A stretch of 64,000 nucleotides of DNA from Isoetes taiwanensis. Taxonomy: Eukaryota; Streptophyta; Lycopodiopsida; Isoetales; Isoetaceae. Numbering within the stretch: the stretch's first letter is position 1; each line of letters starts with the position of its first letter. The stretch covers positions 930,001-994,000 of the forward strand of contig JAJEKV010000064.1 in the NCBI GenBank assembly GCA_021234155.1, written 5' to 3'. This document shows, in pieces, positions 12,817 to 24,375 of this stretch. The notes under the pieces are model-generated. The model searched no databases. It was not told the DNA's origin and saw only the letters and a program-made list of their open reading frames with translations. The position numbers were made by a program, and so were the translations under genes.

Positions 12817-14192
12817 TGTGACGCCCCCTACTCGTTATCACGAGTTGCACTCGGCAGATACAAACAGAGTTCATCCCCCATACCAAACTCCATGCTAATA
12901 CGTGGCCCTCCACATGGCACCGCAACCGTGACGGTTCCAAAGGGGAAGAGTGGAAGGGTCATTGCACCCCGCCTCCCTCGGCCTACCTAGTCCGCGAAGC
13001 GTAAAACATACATGTCGCAGCACATACATCAACATCATATGACCATCACGGCGATGGTCCTCCACATATCCGCATAGACAAAGATCAAAGACATCACATA
13101 GGGAATCCTACCCAAGGCTCGACTCGTAAGGATGACTGACAAATTTTGGGTCTCCGTGAGTTCATTGCGCATGTAATTCATGGCAATGGATTTTACCGGC
13201 ATATGAACATGGCTTAGGGTTGTCCACTCCATCCGCCTCCCGTGGTACACTTTTGCAGATAGGTTGAAGAACTTCGGTTGGACCGTAGCTCGCCGGATCA
13301 TAGCCAAAGGGCTATAGCCGTGTACATCTCCCCTGCACTGATGAGGCGTGTAAGGAGGTTTCCTCCCACCGATGATCAATGCCATAGCAAAGTGCATCTA
13401 GAGGACATCAACGGTCCGCATCTGACTTTAACCCACTTGAAGGGAACTACCACCACGCCAAAGTCCCGATCCCCGTGCCAAGACTACCACCGCAACACAT
13501 GGCCTCGGCCGAAACCCCCGGTGGCACCGCCGCCAGCACGGCTTATCCCCAACGGGTAAGTCGAACTCATACTGTGGTGCACGCAGTCCCCGAAAGTATT
13601 AAGCGCTTAGTCCGGCAGTTGCTCTCCTCCGAGTAGACTTTACATCCCGAGAGAGCAACCGCTATGGACACAAACCACCCTTATCAACCTGGCCCGACCC
13701 CTAAGAACACAACACAAAGTGCTATTGTACACAGCCGCAACTATAGTGTGCTAGAGAGGCTACTCTAGGAGCATCGACTACAAAGCTTTAGGTCTCTACC
13801 CCCTTCCCAATACAAGGAGTTCACAGAGATACATCATCCATATACATCACGTAAGAAGTAAAGAACAAGATCTAATCTATATCATAGAGTTAGGTTCTTT
13901 AGTTAGAATCTGCTATCTAGAGTTCTAGAAGGTCGCTATGGGCAATCTAATAGGCTAAACCTACCGATTCAATGCCTAAAATAGGGTTTAGACTATCTAA
14001 TTGGCCAAATACCTGATCCTTGAGAGACTCCTCCCGACCTGAGCTCTCACCATCCCACAAACGCCAATCTAGAGAAACTAAGGTTGCAATTCTCCCAAAT
14101 GAAGTTCTGATGCTGTTTTGGCCGTTGAGGCAGCCAAAACAGAGTTCAAAACCCCTAAAAATCGAAAAATTAGGTTAGTTAGGGTTTCCAAC

Positions 14193-14202
14193 CCTATATA
14201 GA
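14193..14202 (-). promoter_or_regulatory. TATA-box candidate in the LTR
   Basis: On the minus strand the sequence reads TTGTCTATATAGGG, about 420 bases inside the LTR's 5' end, where a U3 promoter would be expected. There is no direct evidence for the transcription start. Confidence 0.5.
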
Positions 14203-14289
14203 CAAGGGGGTGGCTAGGGTTTCCAATTATCCCCTTTTTGGCATGTGGGATAATTGGTAATGGGCCCACTTGCCTTTAAGGCTAGGTGG

Positions 14290-14492
14290 CCAAATGTGCC
14301 CACATGGAAATGTGTGCACCCAAATGTGCTCACATGGAAATGTGTGCACATTAATGAATGTGTACATTGGAAAATGTGCACATTAATTGCTCCTATGGGT
14401 ATGGCCCACTTGGCATCAAGTGGCCACATGGGAATGTGTGCCCACATTAATGTGTACATTGGAAAATGTGCACATTAATACTAATGCACACT
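14290..14492. repeat. Short imperfect repeats in the LTR U3
   Basis: Words such as CACATGGAAATGTGTGCA and GTACATTGGAAAATGTGCAC recur at least five times, with ATTAATG between them. They lie upstream of the TATA candidate in element sense. Repeats in this place often act as enhancers in LTR elements, but that is inference. Confidence 0.6.
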
Positions 14493-14621
14493 TAGCAAGT
14501 TGCCCCCCAGGGGCTACCCACTTGGCTATACGCTACGCATTAACGCCAATCGGGTGGCGGTACGCGCGGACGGGCAAAGATAATATACGCCCCGGAGCGA
14601 TAACCGCGGCCGAACGCCACA

Positions 14622-14634
14622 TTCTCCCCACCTT
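14622..14634 (-). promoter_or_regulatory. Polypurine tract of the chromovirus
   Basis: Read on the minus strand this is AAGGTGGGGAGAA, directly followed by the LTR start TGTGGCG. It primes plus-strand DNA synthesis. Sequence and position are typical of plant gypsy elements. Confidence 0.8.
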
Positions 14635-15455
14635 GAAATGATGTCGCCCGCAAAGATCGCGGGTTCTCCCCACCTTGGGATCTTCCTAACCCGCAATCAA
14701 CCCGATGCATACCATATACTACTATAATACTTACATCGCTTATTATGATTACCTTAAGGTAATACTTTTATCACATTATTATATTATAAAATAACTTATC
14801 AATTCACAACATTACTAAACAGATTACTCCAACTTCACTTAACATTACGATTAAGTTTATCAAAATTTAAAATTAACGCTCGAGGTACTCTTTGATTCCT
14901 TGCAACACATTCCAACAAAATTTGTGTTGTAAGTCTTCGAGTTCGACCTCCTTGCCCTCCTGAGCTTCACCGGGCCTCTGTGTCGACACTACATTAGTAC
15001 CATTTAATTATTAATTAAAATTTTTGGTTATATGGTGACCACCCCACCTATCTACATGGATGCATGGCTAATCTCCTACCAGAGGGAAGAGGGTGAATCT
15101 TCCATTATGGTCATGAGACAACATGCCTATATGCCTATATGCCATGCCTACACCTCTAGTTGCCCAACAGGAGGATATCCTTCTCTGGGGGGCTAAGGAT
15201 AGATTCCTCCTATCAAAGCATATATGGGGCTAAAGGTGCTTTCCCTATCAATGCATTCCTTCATGACCTCCTTTTCTTCGAGGTCGCCTACTCCGTGGGA
15301 CGTAAGACTTTCTAATCTACCTTCCACTCACCCAAGCGAAACGCTGGCATGTCTACCTTGACATTACACCACGCCCCTAGAGATCACCGTAGTGGTCCCA
15401 TCATCGGTGACAACGCATGCACCCATACTAAGCTGTAGGTGGCATGCGAGATTAA
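14635..15455. other. Chromovirus region between the pol end and purine tract
   Basis: No protein domain is recognised. It is AT-rich at 14,700-14,880, then mixed. It belongs to the element's 3' untranslated part. Confidence 0.5.
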
Positions 15456-16760
15456 TCTTAACTATACAAGCATTAATCTACACAAATCGACATGCCCGAG
15501 CCGATTTCTTCTGAGATGACCTTGCCGCCCCATTGCTCCATAAACCGTGGGTACCGCTTTTACTAAATCTTTCTTAAGTACCCATGTCGCTGCCTTCCAC
15601 CGGGTAAGTGTTTCCACTTGACCAAATACCGAGGAATTCTGATCTCCTCGCTTTGAAAGCTTTATCAAGAATCAATTTCGAACTATTTCCAAATGCCCTC
15701 CGCCATTTGCAAATAACGCTATAATCCAAGACTTCGCCCGATTTGGGGTATGCTTCTTCAACAAACTCACGCGGGAAGACCTTATGAATCTTTAGGTGTG
15801 GCCGGCAAGTCTAGCTTGTAGGCTTGATTACCTACTCTCTCGACTATTCTCAAGGGTCCAGCCCACCTTGGAGCAAGCTTCTTGCAATTGCCGATCCCGA
15901 AGCCACCGCTTCACCTTGATCTTGAGCCAAACATCATCTCCAACTTCAACTCTCTTATCGCTCGATGCTTGTCGGCGATGCTCTTCTCGACGGCTTGTCG
16001 CTAGCGTGTAGCCACGAACTTCCTCTACAAGCCGCCGCGATATCGCCAACATCTCGGCCGCGAAACTTCCACTTTTGACACCTGGTTGTGCCAAGTGTCC
16101 GAGTTAGGCAATCGATAGTCGTAATTAATCATAAACGGCGACATTTGGGATGATTCCCGCTTGGTGCTATTGTATGCAAACCCACCAAGTGAATAAATTC
16201 TTCCCACATACCTTGCTTATTCCGCATATAGTTTCGTAGCATGTCCTCTAAAATCCCCGCTGGTCCGTCCGCCCGCCATCCGTCTGAGGATGATATGCCG
16301 CGGCTCATGGATAGCTTCGCCCGATCGCCGCAAAGAGGTCTTGCCAAAAAAGCACTCATGAACTTCGATCCCCGCTCTGAGATGATCTCCCTTGGCATGC
16401 CATGAAGCCCGAAGATCTCTTTTGGTGAAGAGCTTTGTCGTATCCATGGTCAGATCTGTGGTTCTCCGCAAGGCACAAAATGTGCCATTTTAGACAACTT
16501 ATCGACCACTACCATCAAGGCATCTTTCCCTCTTACGGCCCTTGGGAGCCCCGTGATGAAATCCATGCCGATACCTCCCACTTAGCGCTTGGCACCGCTT
16601 AATGGCTCTAATGCCCCCGAATTCGGTCTCCTTCGCTTTCGTCACGGGCATAGCCGACATTCCTTGATGTAGCGAAGCTATTTGCTTCTTCATTCCCCGC
16701 CAATAATAGCCGCCACAAGACTTTGAAATATGTTTTCATGAATCCCGCATGGCCAGCTTA
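15456..16760 (-). pseudogene. Chromovirus integrase and chromodomain (frameshifted)
   Basis: Integrase joins element DNA to the host chromosome; the chromodomain steers it to marked chromatin. In element order: part of the zinc-binding domain (FMKTYF, then YYWRGMKKQIAS, about 16,750-16,690), the core with PREIISERGSKFMSAF (about 16,395-16,345, holding the second catalytic Asp region) and GILEDMLRNYMRNKQGMWEE (16,255-16,195). The C-terminal segment EVGDDVWLKIKV leads to LAPRW. Last is a chromodomain with KLILDKAF, YLVKWKH-like and ATWVLKKDLVKAVPTV pieces (about 15,690-15,540). Domains are spread over all three frames. CTG and CAG are rare here and CCG and CGG common, so many shifts may be artefacts. 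Confidence 0.8.
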
Positions 16761-17049
16761 TTGGGTCAAGCAGCGGGTCGTGGAGGATCAACTTCCTTAC
16801 ACCGATGATTCGTTACGCACAACTTGTTCTTATGGTATAACAGTTGCCTTCCTTCTTATAATGCTTGAAGGCCTCCCCGCTTTTTATCCGTTCTAGCCTC
16901 CTTAGAAAGGCTTGCCCATACCTCCTTGAAATCTCCACGCCCGCTGGCAAGGACTCTTCAATCCTCTTACCAAAGTCGCCGGAGAGCGCCGAAATTGCAT
17001 TGCAATGCACTCTAGTTGTCGGGGGATGCCTTGAAAGCGCATCTCGCTA

Positions 17050-17360
17050 CCACATTGAGCTTCCCGCTTGTAGACTATATCAAAGTCATATTCTTCGAGG
17101 AACTCCATCCATCTCCGCCCTCCAGATTAAGGTGTGGTTATGGAATACATATTGAGGCTCATGGTCTGGTATCCAATTGGAACTTCCTTCCCAAGAGATA
17201 ATGCCTCCATATTCTTAATGCCCCGACAACCGCAAGCAACTCCCCGATCGTATAAGGGTAGCGCCCCTCTGCGCCGCTCATCTTCCCCGAATCATACGCT
17301 ACCACACGCTTTTCTTGCATAAGCACCGCACTGTAGCTATCTTACTCGCGATCCGTTGCT
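17050..17360 (-). pseudogene. Chromovirus RNase H segment
   Basis: The minus strand reads VLMQEKRVVAYDSGKMSGAE followed by RYPYTIGELLAVVGALR (about 17,320-17,210), the gypsy RNase H pattern in which E of the ...GEL segment and D near the start take part in catalysis. Further down, FLEEYDFDIVYK (about 17,100-17,065) is the typical domain end. It removes the RNA strand during reverse transcription. Frame changes separate it from RT above and integrase below. Confidence 0.75.
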
Positions 17361-17639
17361 ACCAAATTTTATCTTTCTCCCGTCCCAAGGGTTAAAACCG
17401 GGTGTTGTTAAGGCTTCCTTCAACAATTCAAACCCCTTTGGGCTTTCCCGTACAATGCTCTACCCAATCTTTTCACCTTCTCTCGCCTCGCCAAGTCCGT
17501 TAATCCGGCTGCTATCTTAGCAAAGTTCTTCACGAACTTCCCCAGTACCGCTAGGCCGAGGAAACTTCGACTTCATGCACATTCTTCGGCGCGGCCAATC
17601 GAATGACCGCCTTCAATCTTGGCGGGTTCTGTCGAGATG

Positions 17640-18260
17640 CCTTCGCCGAGATCACATGACCCGATATCTCCACCTTTTCTCAAGGCGGCGGCACTTTGAC
17701 AACTTGGCGCATAACCGGTGCCTCTTCAACTTCTAGTACTCTTCTCAAGTGTTGTAATGTGTTTTTCAAGGGATCTGCTATACACCGTAATGTCGCCAAA
17801 GAAAACAATGACAAAGGTGTCCAGAACTCCCCGAAGATGTCGCTCATGAGCCTCATGAACGCCGCGGGGCATTTGATAAGTCGAAAGGCATTACCGCGGA
17901 ATTCATAATGCCCATACCGCGCTCAAGGCGGTCTTATGGATATCTTCTTCCTTTATCCCGATCCGGTGATAGCCCCGACCTTTAAGTCGATTTTGGAGAA
18001 GATCTTTGCACCTTGAGCTGATCCATCAAGTCGCCTGATCTTGGAAGCGATACTTGTTCTTAATGGTGTGCTTATTCAACTGCCTATAGTCTATGCACAT
18101 TCTCAAAGATCCGCCCTTCTTCTTGACAAAAAGAATGGGCGCCCCAAACGGGCGAGACACTAGGTCTAATGAAACCTAGGTCGAAAGCAGCCTCCGCGAA
18201 TCGCTTTTCAGCCCGGCTAACTCCCCGAAGTTGTCATTCTATATGGAGCCTTACTTGTTG
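17640..18260 (-). pseudogene. Chromovirus reverse transcriptase segment
   Basis: [20 protein letters not shown] and [13 protein letters not shown] (about 18,150-18,055) mark the fingers and the first catalytic Asp. LSNAPAAFMRLMSDIFGEF (about 17,875-17,820) is the block before the active site. The active-site strand reads VIVFFGDITVYS (17,813-17,780), where plant gypsy elements normally have two Asp; here the first is Gly. That could be a real loss or a base-calling error. Several frameshifts interrupt it. Confidence 0.8.
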
Positions 18261-18599
18261 GTTTTGTTCCCTGGTTCGAAAAGCTATCTCGCACTCGACT
18301 TCCCCGTAAGGAGGGAGCCGCTTGATCTCATCCGAAAGAGATCATGGAACTCCGCGGATCGCCTTTAGCTACTTGCTTCGCAACTTGCCGAGCACCTTGT
18401 CTCCTTTGCTTCCTTCCGATTCCGCTCACTAATCTCAAGCTTGAAGATGTATGCCACTTGCTCACTCTTGATGCACTTGAACAAACCGCTTAGAAGACAT
18501 ACACCGCATGATGGGAACAACTTCAAGCACCGTTATCTCAATGATCTTGCCGCCGGGCGCTGGGAAGGTCACCTTTCGCTTCCATTACCGATAATGGCC

Positions 18600-18900
18600 C
18601 CTCGCTGGCCCAAGGTACTCCATTCCTATGATCAAATCATACTTTCCAATGCCCATTACTTCTGCCTCCCATCTTGATATTAATCCCGCAAGTCGATGTC
18701 GGTTAATTTCTTGCCCGCCGTCGCCCTTATCGCACTACACTTGCTAAAACAACGGGTCTTGGCTTTGACTTTAGCGGCTTCAACTTCAACATCCGAACCA
18801 TTCTCGGGATGCAAAGTTATGGCTACTTCCCCGAGTCTATCAAGACTATGAATGACTTAGCTTTAGCCTTCCCCACCGTGGAAATTACCTTATACCGCTC
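18600..18900 (-). pseudogene. Chromovirus aspartic protease segment
   Basis: The minus strand gives KAKSFIVLIDSG (about 18,860-18,820), with the catalytic D-S-G of retroviral-type proteases, and YDLIIGMEYL (about 18,640-18,610), matching the hydrophobic Y-D-L-I-L-G-M-D-W-L end of the domain. It cleaves the gag-pol product. Frames are broken between the two motifs. Confidence 0.7.
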
Positions 18901-19049
18901 TCTCGCTTGCTCAGATCTATTATTGGCGGCAAGGATATGACACTCACCCTCAATGTAGTCGCTGGCCTTCTTTTCGCCGCCGCCGTCCGGACAGGGCTTC
19001 CCAATCTCCCATCTCCGCTAGAGCCGCACTCATGACGAGGGGCGCTTTG

Positions 19050-20270
19050 TCGCCCTATGGCCCTACTGAAGCACCTCCGGCACAACCGCTTATGCACTCC
19101 CCGCTTTTTTCCTTGGGCATTGCTTGCAAGAAAGATTGCACCGCTTTGGAGTAGTTTGACCTTTTCCTCGCTTGTCCTTGAAGGATACCGCTTTTCTCCC
19201 CGCCGCTTCCCCGGTTCCCACCATATTGTGTTCTAGCCGACTGATCGCTGCCCCTGGGCTATAGCTTCCCTCGTCGCTTTGCCTTTCTCCCCGAAGTACT
19301 GCCGCTTGTGCCCGCTTATTCCGAGGTCCCGGACCCTTGCAAGCTTATAGCCTTGATTCTCGCTTCGATATCGTCCTAGGGTTTATTGTTTCACAAGCTT
19401 ATGGGATCTCCCTTTATTCAGCCCCCCTCGATATAGCTTTCATCGCATGCTTTCTCCCAATTTCGCACATACGTAAAATTCTTTAGCCTCATGAATTCCT
19501 TCAGATATTTCTGAACTCGATTTGTTGCCTTGCCGTAATCGGTAAAACCGCCGGGTGATCATGCCGACTTATGTTCCCTTTGAACGAATGGCGCTTTGAA
19601 GGCTTTAGCAAACTTTCTCAACTTACAAGCATCCCCGCTAAGCCGCGGTGCCTTTATGCACTTCTTCCACCAAATCCGAAGCGTTCCTTTCAAGTTGGTC
19701 AAGCGTAACTCGCTTTTGTCCTTATCCTTCATGCCATAAGCATTTCCAGATTCGCCATTTCGTCCAGCCATGCCTCTCGCTTCTAAGCCTCGACTGTTTT
19801 CCCCGAAACTGCTCCAGCCCGGCCTTCCATACATTGCCCAAAGGTCAATCTACCTTCTTCTCGTAGTCGAGGTCCCGTATCTCTTTGTCGCCCTTCTTGG
19901 GTGTTCCTCCGCTTCTTCCATCCGTTTCGCTCTCGATCCTCGCTTTTCCTCTTCCTCGAGTCTGAAGTCCGAAGTTCAACTTGAGCCGGAAGATTCCGGC
20001 CGGGGATTCTGCTTTGTTCTTTTTCCCTGCCCCTTCCTTCCTCCGAACCGATGCTTATGGAACCGAAAGGCTGCCCACCGACCCACTTCGCTATGCGACA
20101 AGAATGTTTTTATCCGCCTTCCATCCGCCCTCATCCGGCTATCTCCCCGCCTGGGTCATGGGTTCCCTATCTTCAAATAGGTTCCTTGTCGGGTGGTCTC
20201 AAGGGGGTCTCGCTTCTTCTATAAGGTCTCGCAGCTTGTCGCTCCCTCGCTTTTTTAGCCCTCTAGCCGC
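19050..20270 (-). pseudogene. Chromovirus gag (frameshifted)
   Basis: Gag forms the particle around the element RNA. The readable core (19,834-19,559) contains KSELRLTNLKGT followed by WWKKCI, a form of the gag segment in which an aligned Trp follows the L-x-L-x-G block. The upstream part, 20,270-19,840, is charged and Arg/Glu rich in broken frames. A nucleocapsid zinc knuckle would be expected near 19,050-19,300, but frames there are too broken for a confident C-C-H-C. Confidence 0.6.
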
Positions 20271-20299
20271 ATCCACAAGCGATTAATGGCTATATGGTT

Positions 20300-22070
20300 A
20301 GTTCCATTTGTTCTCTTGCATTGTTTATGTTTGTTGGTATAATTGTGGGGCAACATACATCAATAAAACATTTAAAGTGCAAATGTAATTGTATTTATAT
20401 ATCATATAATATTTTAGGTACACAAAGTCTCCTGATCAAGAGTCTAACTAGTCTTGAAATCGCCGCAGAAGACGGGTTGTCTTCAAGAAACTTCTTAACT
20501 TGGGCCGCCCCTACCGAAAGTGACCCAAGTTCCCGATGATGCTTGCCGGGCGAGCCTCCTTGATGGCTCTCACCAGTGTCTTCTACCCCGCTGTTGGATG
20601 TAAGGGCCGCAGCCATCGCTAATCTCGGGCGCTTGGGGGGATGGCGGTCGAAGAGGTCAAGTGCCATTGCCCTCTTGACTAAGACAAAGATAGTCGACAT
20701 TTGCCGCTATTCGAGCATGCCCGCCAAGCCCGAGAGTGCAATCAGCATAAACACTCCCTCTTCACCTGGACTGAACTTATGTGAATTACCGCTATTCTCC
20801 CATCCATCGCCAGCGGTAAGTAGTACCCGAGCGAATTGCCGCCAGGTGTCACCGTTTCTCCGCTTTGTTTGGCCTCCAGCCTGCGGGCTTCAAAATGCAC
20901 TCGCCGACCTCTACTGCGGAGCTCCCCTCAGAAGTCTTCACCAGTGCTGGCCGAGCCTCCCCGAGGTCGACATTCCTTCCCCTTTGGCAAGGGTGATATT
21001 GGAGGACCCGCATTAGGGATACTCGCGGGTCTTCCCCACGATTCCCATCTGCGCTTGGAGGGCGAGGAACTCTCCTCCTCTCTGGCAGCCCCCGGCCCAT
21101 CAATTGCCTAATGCCGCTATAAGCCCGATGCTCTGAGGTCGCCTCCCCGCGTAGGTGGTTCTGACTCCCTCACTTGAGCGGGAAATCCCGATGCCCCCCG
21201 GACGATGAAGTCGCCCAGTGCCTGCCCCGGCCGCAAATGGGTGGAGTAGTTCGTCTAACCCGGAGCTCCCTCTCCCTACATTCGGGAGGTTCGATGTCGC
21301 CGAGGAGTAGATACTCCTCCCGGCCGATGATGATAGGGGCTAGGCTTGTGATGCCTAGCCCAAGTGGGGAGCAACTCGATGCCCCGCCGGCTCTCGCCGG
21401 GTTGATCGCCTCCTGCCTCCTTGGCGCCGCTTCTTCGTCCGAAGTCGAAATTCGCGGTATCCTTTCGCCGTCCGACTCTTTTCTTCATCCTCTTGCTTCC
21501 CTCGTTTTGTTGATACCGCAGCAGCATTTGCCCTTCCTTCTCGCCAGCTATGGGGTCTACCTCCATCTGAGGGATAGAGGTTGCCCCCATCGGGTTCTCG
21601 GCGCGGGGGATAAGAAGATGGCTAGGGCGGCGTGTAATGAGAAGTACTTGGTCCCCGCTGGCCGTCAGACCATGTAGTCGGGTAGCCTTTTGGCGCTTTG
21701 TTGGTCAGGTACTTGGCGATGTTGGGGACATCGCCAAGGCCGCCTCAAGGGACGGGACGGGGAACGGCATCCTATGCAAGGGGGACTTGGACAAGGGAGG
21801 GTCCTACCCTAGCCTCGAAATTCCGCTAGCACCCGCCATATGCCGGGTTGTATTCAGCCAGAGCTTGATGTCAATTTCTTTTCACAAAGACTTGAAGATG
21901 TCATTGACATCTCATTCGCATGGGCACCGGGCGCCGTACCATCGTCCAAATCAGCAAAGGGGCCATTGATCTAGCAAGGAAGGGAGTATCCAACGGATGC
22001 GTAAGCCAGTGAGCCGAAAGATCGCCTAAGCAAAGGGGGGAGCAAATTTGCGTGGTACCAATTGAGAAAT
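20300..22070 (-). other. Chromovirus leader module A: GC-rich, possible extra ORF
   Basis: This lies between the second repeat/TATA block and gag. Minus-strand frames at 21,590-21,276, 21,103-20,849 and 20,700-20,395 are Arg/Pro/Ser rich and share no recognised domain. The part at 20,290-20,410 is AT-rich and non-coding. CTG and CAG are scarce, so true frames cannot be judged. Chromoviruses normally have little between primer site and gag, so this may be an added gene or a separate insertion. Confidence 0.4.
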
Positions 22071-22078
22071 GGGGAACT

Positions 22079-22087
22079 TATTTATAG
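22079..22087 (-). promoter_or_regulatory. TATA-box candidate, module A
   Basis: The minus strand reads CCTATAAATAAG. It lies about 190 bases downstream (element sense) of the second ~60-bp repeat at 22,271-22,330, the same arrangement as at 24,047-24,056. Confidence 0.45.
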
Positions 22088-22270
22088 GAAAGGGAAAACC
22101 CTAATTTTTGGAAGACTTAGAATTTACATCGATTAGGCAATTCTAACCTATTAAATGATGCAATTGCAAGTTTGAAGTATATTTCTAGGGCTTGAGCATG
22201 CTAAGGAGAGCTACCGAACTTATTGTGCAATTTGGAGATCATTTAGTGAAGAATGAGGGTTCATTGACGC

Positions 22271-22530
22271 TATGCCAGCCCGATTCCTAAAATGTAGAAA
22301 TCATTCCCCGGCGCGACGCGGTGAGACATGGGTCCTAATTGGGCTAGGATTACTCAATTTAGGTGATCTAAGGTCAGTAATTCTACTAAACTCATCGAAA
22401 GAAGCGCAATTGACCCCTTACTTGGTCGATTTGGAGCTGTTTTGGGCCTTTTAGCATGGTTCACGTCGCTATTCCACCCGATTTCTAAAATGTAGAAATC
22501 ATCCTCGCTGACGCGGTGAGACATCGCCTC
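22271..22530 (-). repeat. Two copies of a ~60-bp motif, module A
   Basis: Copies at 22,271-22,330 and 22,468-22,528. The core reads CGATTCCTAAAATGTAGAAA or CGATTTCTAAAATGTAGAAA, then ATCAT..., GACGCGGTGAGACAT. Related copies are at 24,128-24,192 and 24,313-24,375. Confidence 0.8.
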
Positions 22531-22599
22531 AATTTTGCTCAAAACTCCAATTTAATTGAAACAAAAGCTAGGATCGATATCTTGACCTATTTAAACAAG

Positions 22600-24020
22600 G
22601 TTTAACACTTTATTTACACAAAAATTTTCTTTATATTAACAAAATTTTTTTCCAAGATTTTACAAAACTCAAGGTCGTTTCCCCTTGATGTGCCCGGGTA
22701 AGATACATATCCCCGCCTCATGAGGGTAACCTTCTTCGCACCGCAAGCCGCTGAATCTTCAAAATGTTTCACTAAGTGGGCTTCGCCGCCTTTTGCAAAC
22801 ACAAAGAACATCTCGGTCTGCCACGCCGCATGTCCGTTGTATTCTTGATGACTTCATGACTGTGACGCCGAATGGCGCGACGGGGAATCAGAGCCCGTGA
22901 ACTTTTCCTCGAAGTGCCGGATCTCCTTGAGCGCCTGCCTTCCTCCCCGCTTCTTCTTGCCGCTTTCTTCCCGGGTGCTCGTGGGGCCTTGGGTTTTGGG
23001 TGGAGGGGGGCTTTAGTGTCCGGCTCTTCGCCGTGCCCGCCAATCGCTCTCACCCTGCTCCCCGGTAATAGGTGTTGTAGGCCTCCCACTTCGCCATATA
23101 TGCTTGTGCTCCTCATTTTCTTCTCATAGACCTTTAAGGGGTCTATCACGTAGGCTTTCCCCAAGCGCCGGGGGGCCTTAACCCTATCCCACGCTGGAAA
23201 TGGTGGGGGCTTCGCCACCGGCCCGCCTCCTCCCGCTCTTGGGCCGCCTCGCTGGTACCTCTTCCTCAACAACCGGGCTTTGAAGAGCTTGCCCCGCCTC
23301 AAGGCCTCGCAAGACGAAATCTTGGTCCGAATCGCTTGGGTGGGAGGGCGGGTCTCCTCCCCGACGGGCTGTTGATGACCGGGTTTCGCTCTTCTTCCCA
23401 ACCTTCACGAAGCCTCTTGCCTGCCTTTGATGGCCTTGGTCCTCCTCTTGGGTCCTCCTCCTGGCTCTCCCCGATCTCTTGACCTCTCGCCCCTACTGGC
23501 CCTTGACTTCGTGACTTGTGGACGGTTGCAAGTAGGGTCGGCCTCTTCCTCCGGGTGAGTTCCCGCCGGGCCGCTTCTCCTTCCTCGTGACTCGCCCCTC
23601 CCCGCAGGTGGATCTCATCCCGGGATTGTTCTGGCCTATGGGTGGGTTCGCCTGCTCCTCCTCGCCTCCCCGTGGGTTGGCGGCCCCCGGGTGTTGCTCC
23701 CGGCCGCCCCCGCCTCCCCTCGGGCCTCCCCGGCGTGTAATTGTTGAGGATCTTCGCCCCATGACGCCCTCGTCCGGGCGCCCTCCAAGATCTCTGTGGG
23801 TCGCCCGTCCGGACTCCTCGATTCCTCGCCGACGGCGATCCGGCCGACGCGGAGAAGGCGCTCCTCAAGAATCCTATGAAAAGGCTCTGAGATACCGGGC
23901 GCTTGAGGATCCGGCTGCCAGGGCTTGGTACCGGCTTCGCATGGCCATCATTTTACTTGCTCGTCGATTGAGCTACGCCTTAAGATCGCCTTTGACAATA
24001 CGAAATGTTCTCGTGAAGGA
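22600..24020 (-). other. Chromovirus leader module B: GC-rich, possible extra ORF
   Basis: Minus-strand frames 23,868-23,299 (189 codons) and 23,401-22,772 (209 codons) overlap and are very rich in Arg, Gly and Pro, with pieces such as KAYVIDPLKVYEKKMRSTS and PHPKPKAPRAPGKK-like runs. No domain is recognised. The high GC content and the scarcity of CTG/CAG weaken any coding claim. The position between primer site and gag resembles the extra ORF of Tat/Ogre elements, but no homology is shown. Confidence 0.35.
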
Positions 24021-24046
24021 CGGAAAAAATGGGAGGGGTCCAATTC

Positions 24047-24056
24047 TATTTATAAG
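24047..24056 (-). promoter_or_regulatory. TATA-box candidate, module B
   Basis: The minus strand reads CCTTATAAATAG, downstream of the paired ~60-bp motifs at 24,128-24,375, mirroring module A. Confidence 0.45.
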
Positions 24057-24127
24057 GCCAATTTTAGGTCAACTTTTAAACTACCTTTTGGGTTGTCTAA
24101 GGCATCTAAAACACCTATTATAGGTTC

Positions 24128-24375
24128 ACACGCTATGCCCAGCCCGATTCCTAGAATCTAGAAACCCCGTCCCCGGCGCGACGGTGAGACATGGTGGGGC
24201 CCACTATTAAATTAACATGTAACATGCTAAATCTACTAATTTTAGCTTAAATTTAGAATTATCAAGATATTTTACCGTAATTTTACAACTTTTTGGTGTC
24301 AGTCGAATGTTCAAGACGTTGTTACCCTCGATTTCTAAAATGTAGAAATCATTCCCGGGCGCCGACGGTGAGACC
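24128..24375 (-). repeat. Two copies of a ~60-bp motif, module B
   Basis: Copies at 24,128-24,192 and 24,313-24,375, about 185 bp apart as in module A. The end GACGGTGAGAC is kept. Spacing and TATA position suggest that a leader block of about 1.9 kb was duplicated. Confidence 0.8.

Larger units (their letters stand above)
12817..14621 (-). repeat. 3' LTR of the chromovirus (1.8 kb)
   Basis: Bounded by TGTGACGCCCC on the left and ...GAACGCCACA on the right, so it has TG...CA ends. The purine tract lies directly outside the right end. The inner 800 bp match 24,583-25,428. The two copies keep long runs such as GACAAAGATCAAAGACATCA and differ mainly at CTG/CAG sites. Confidence 0.85.
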
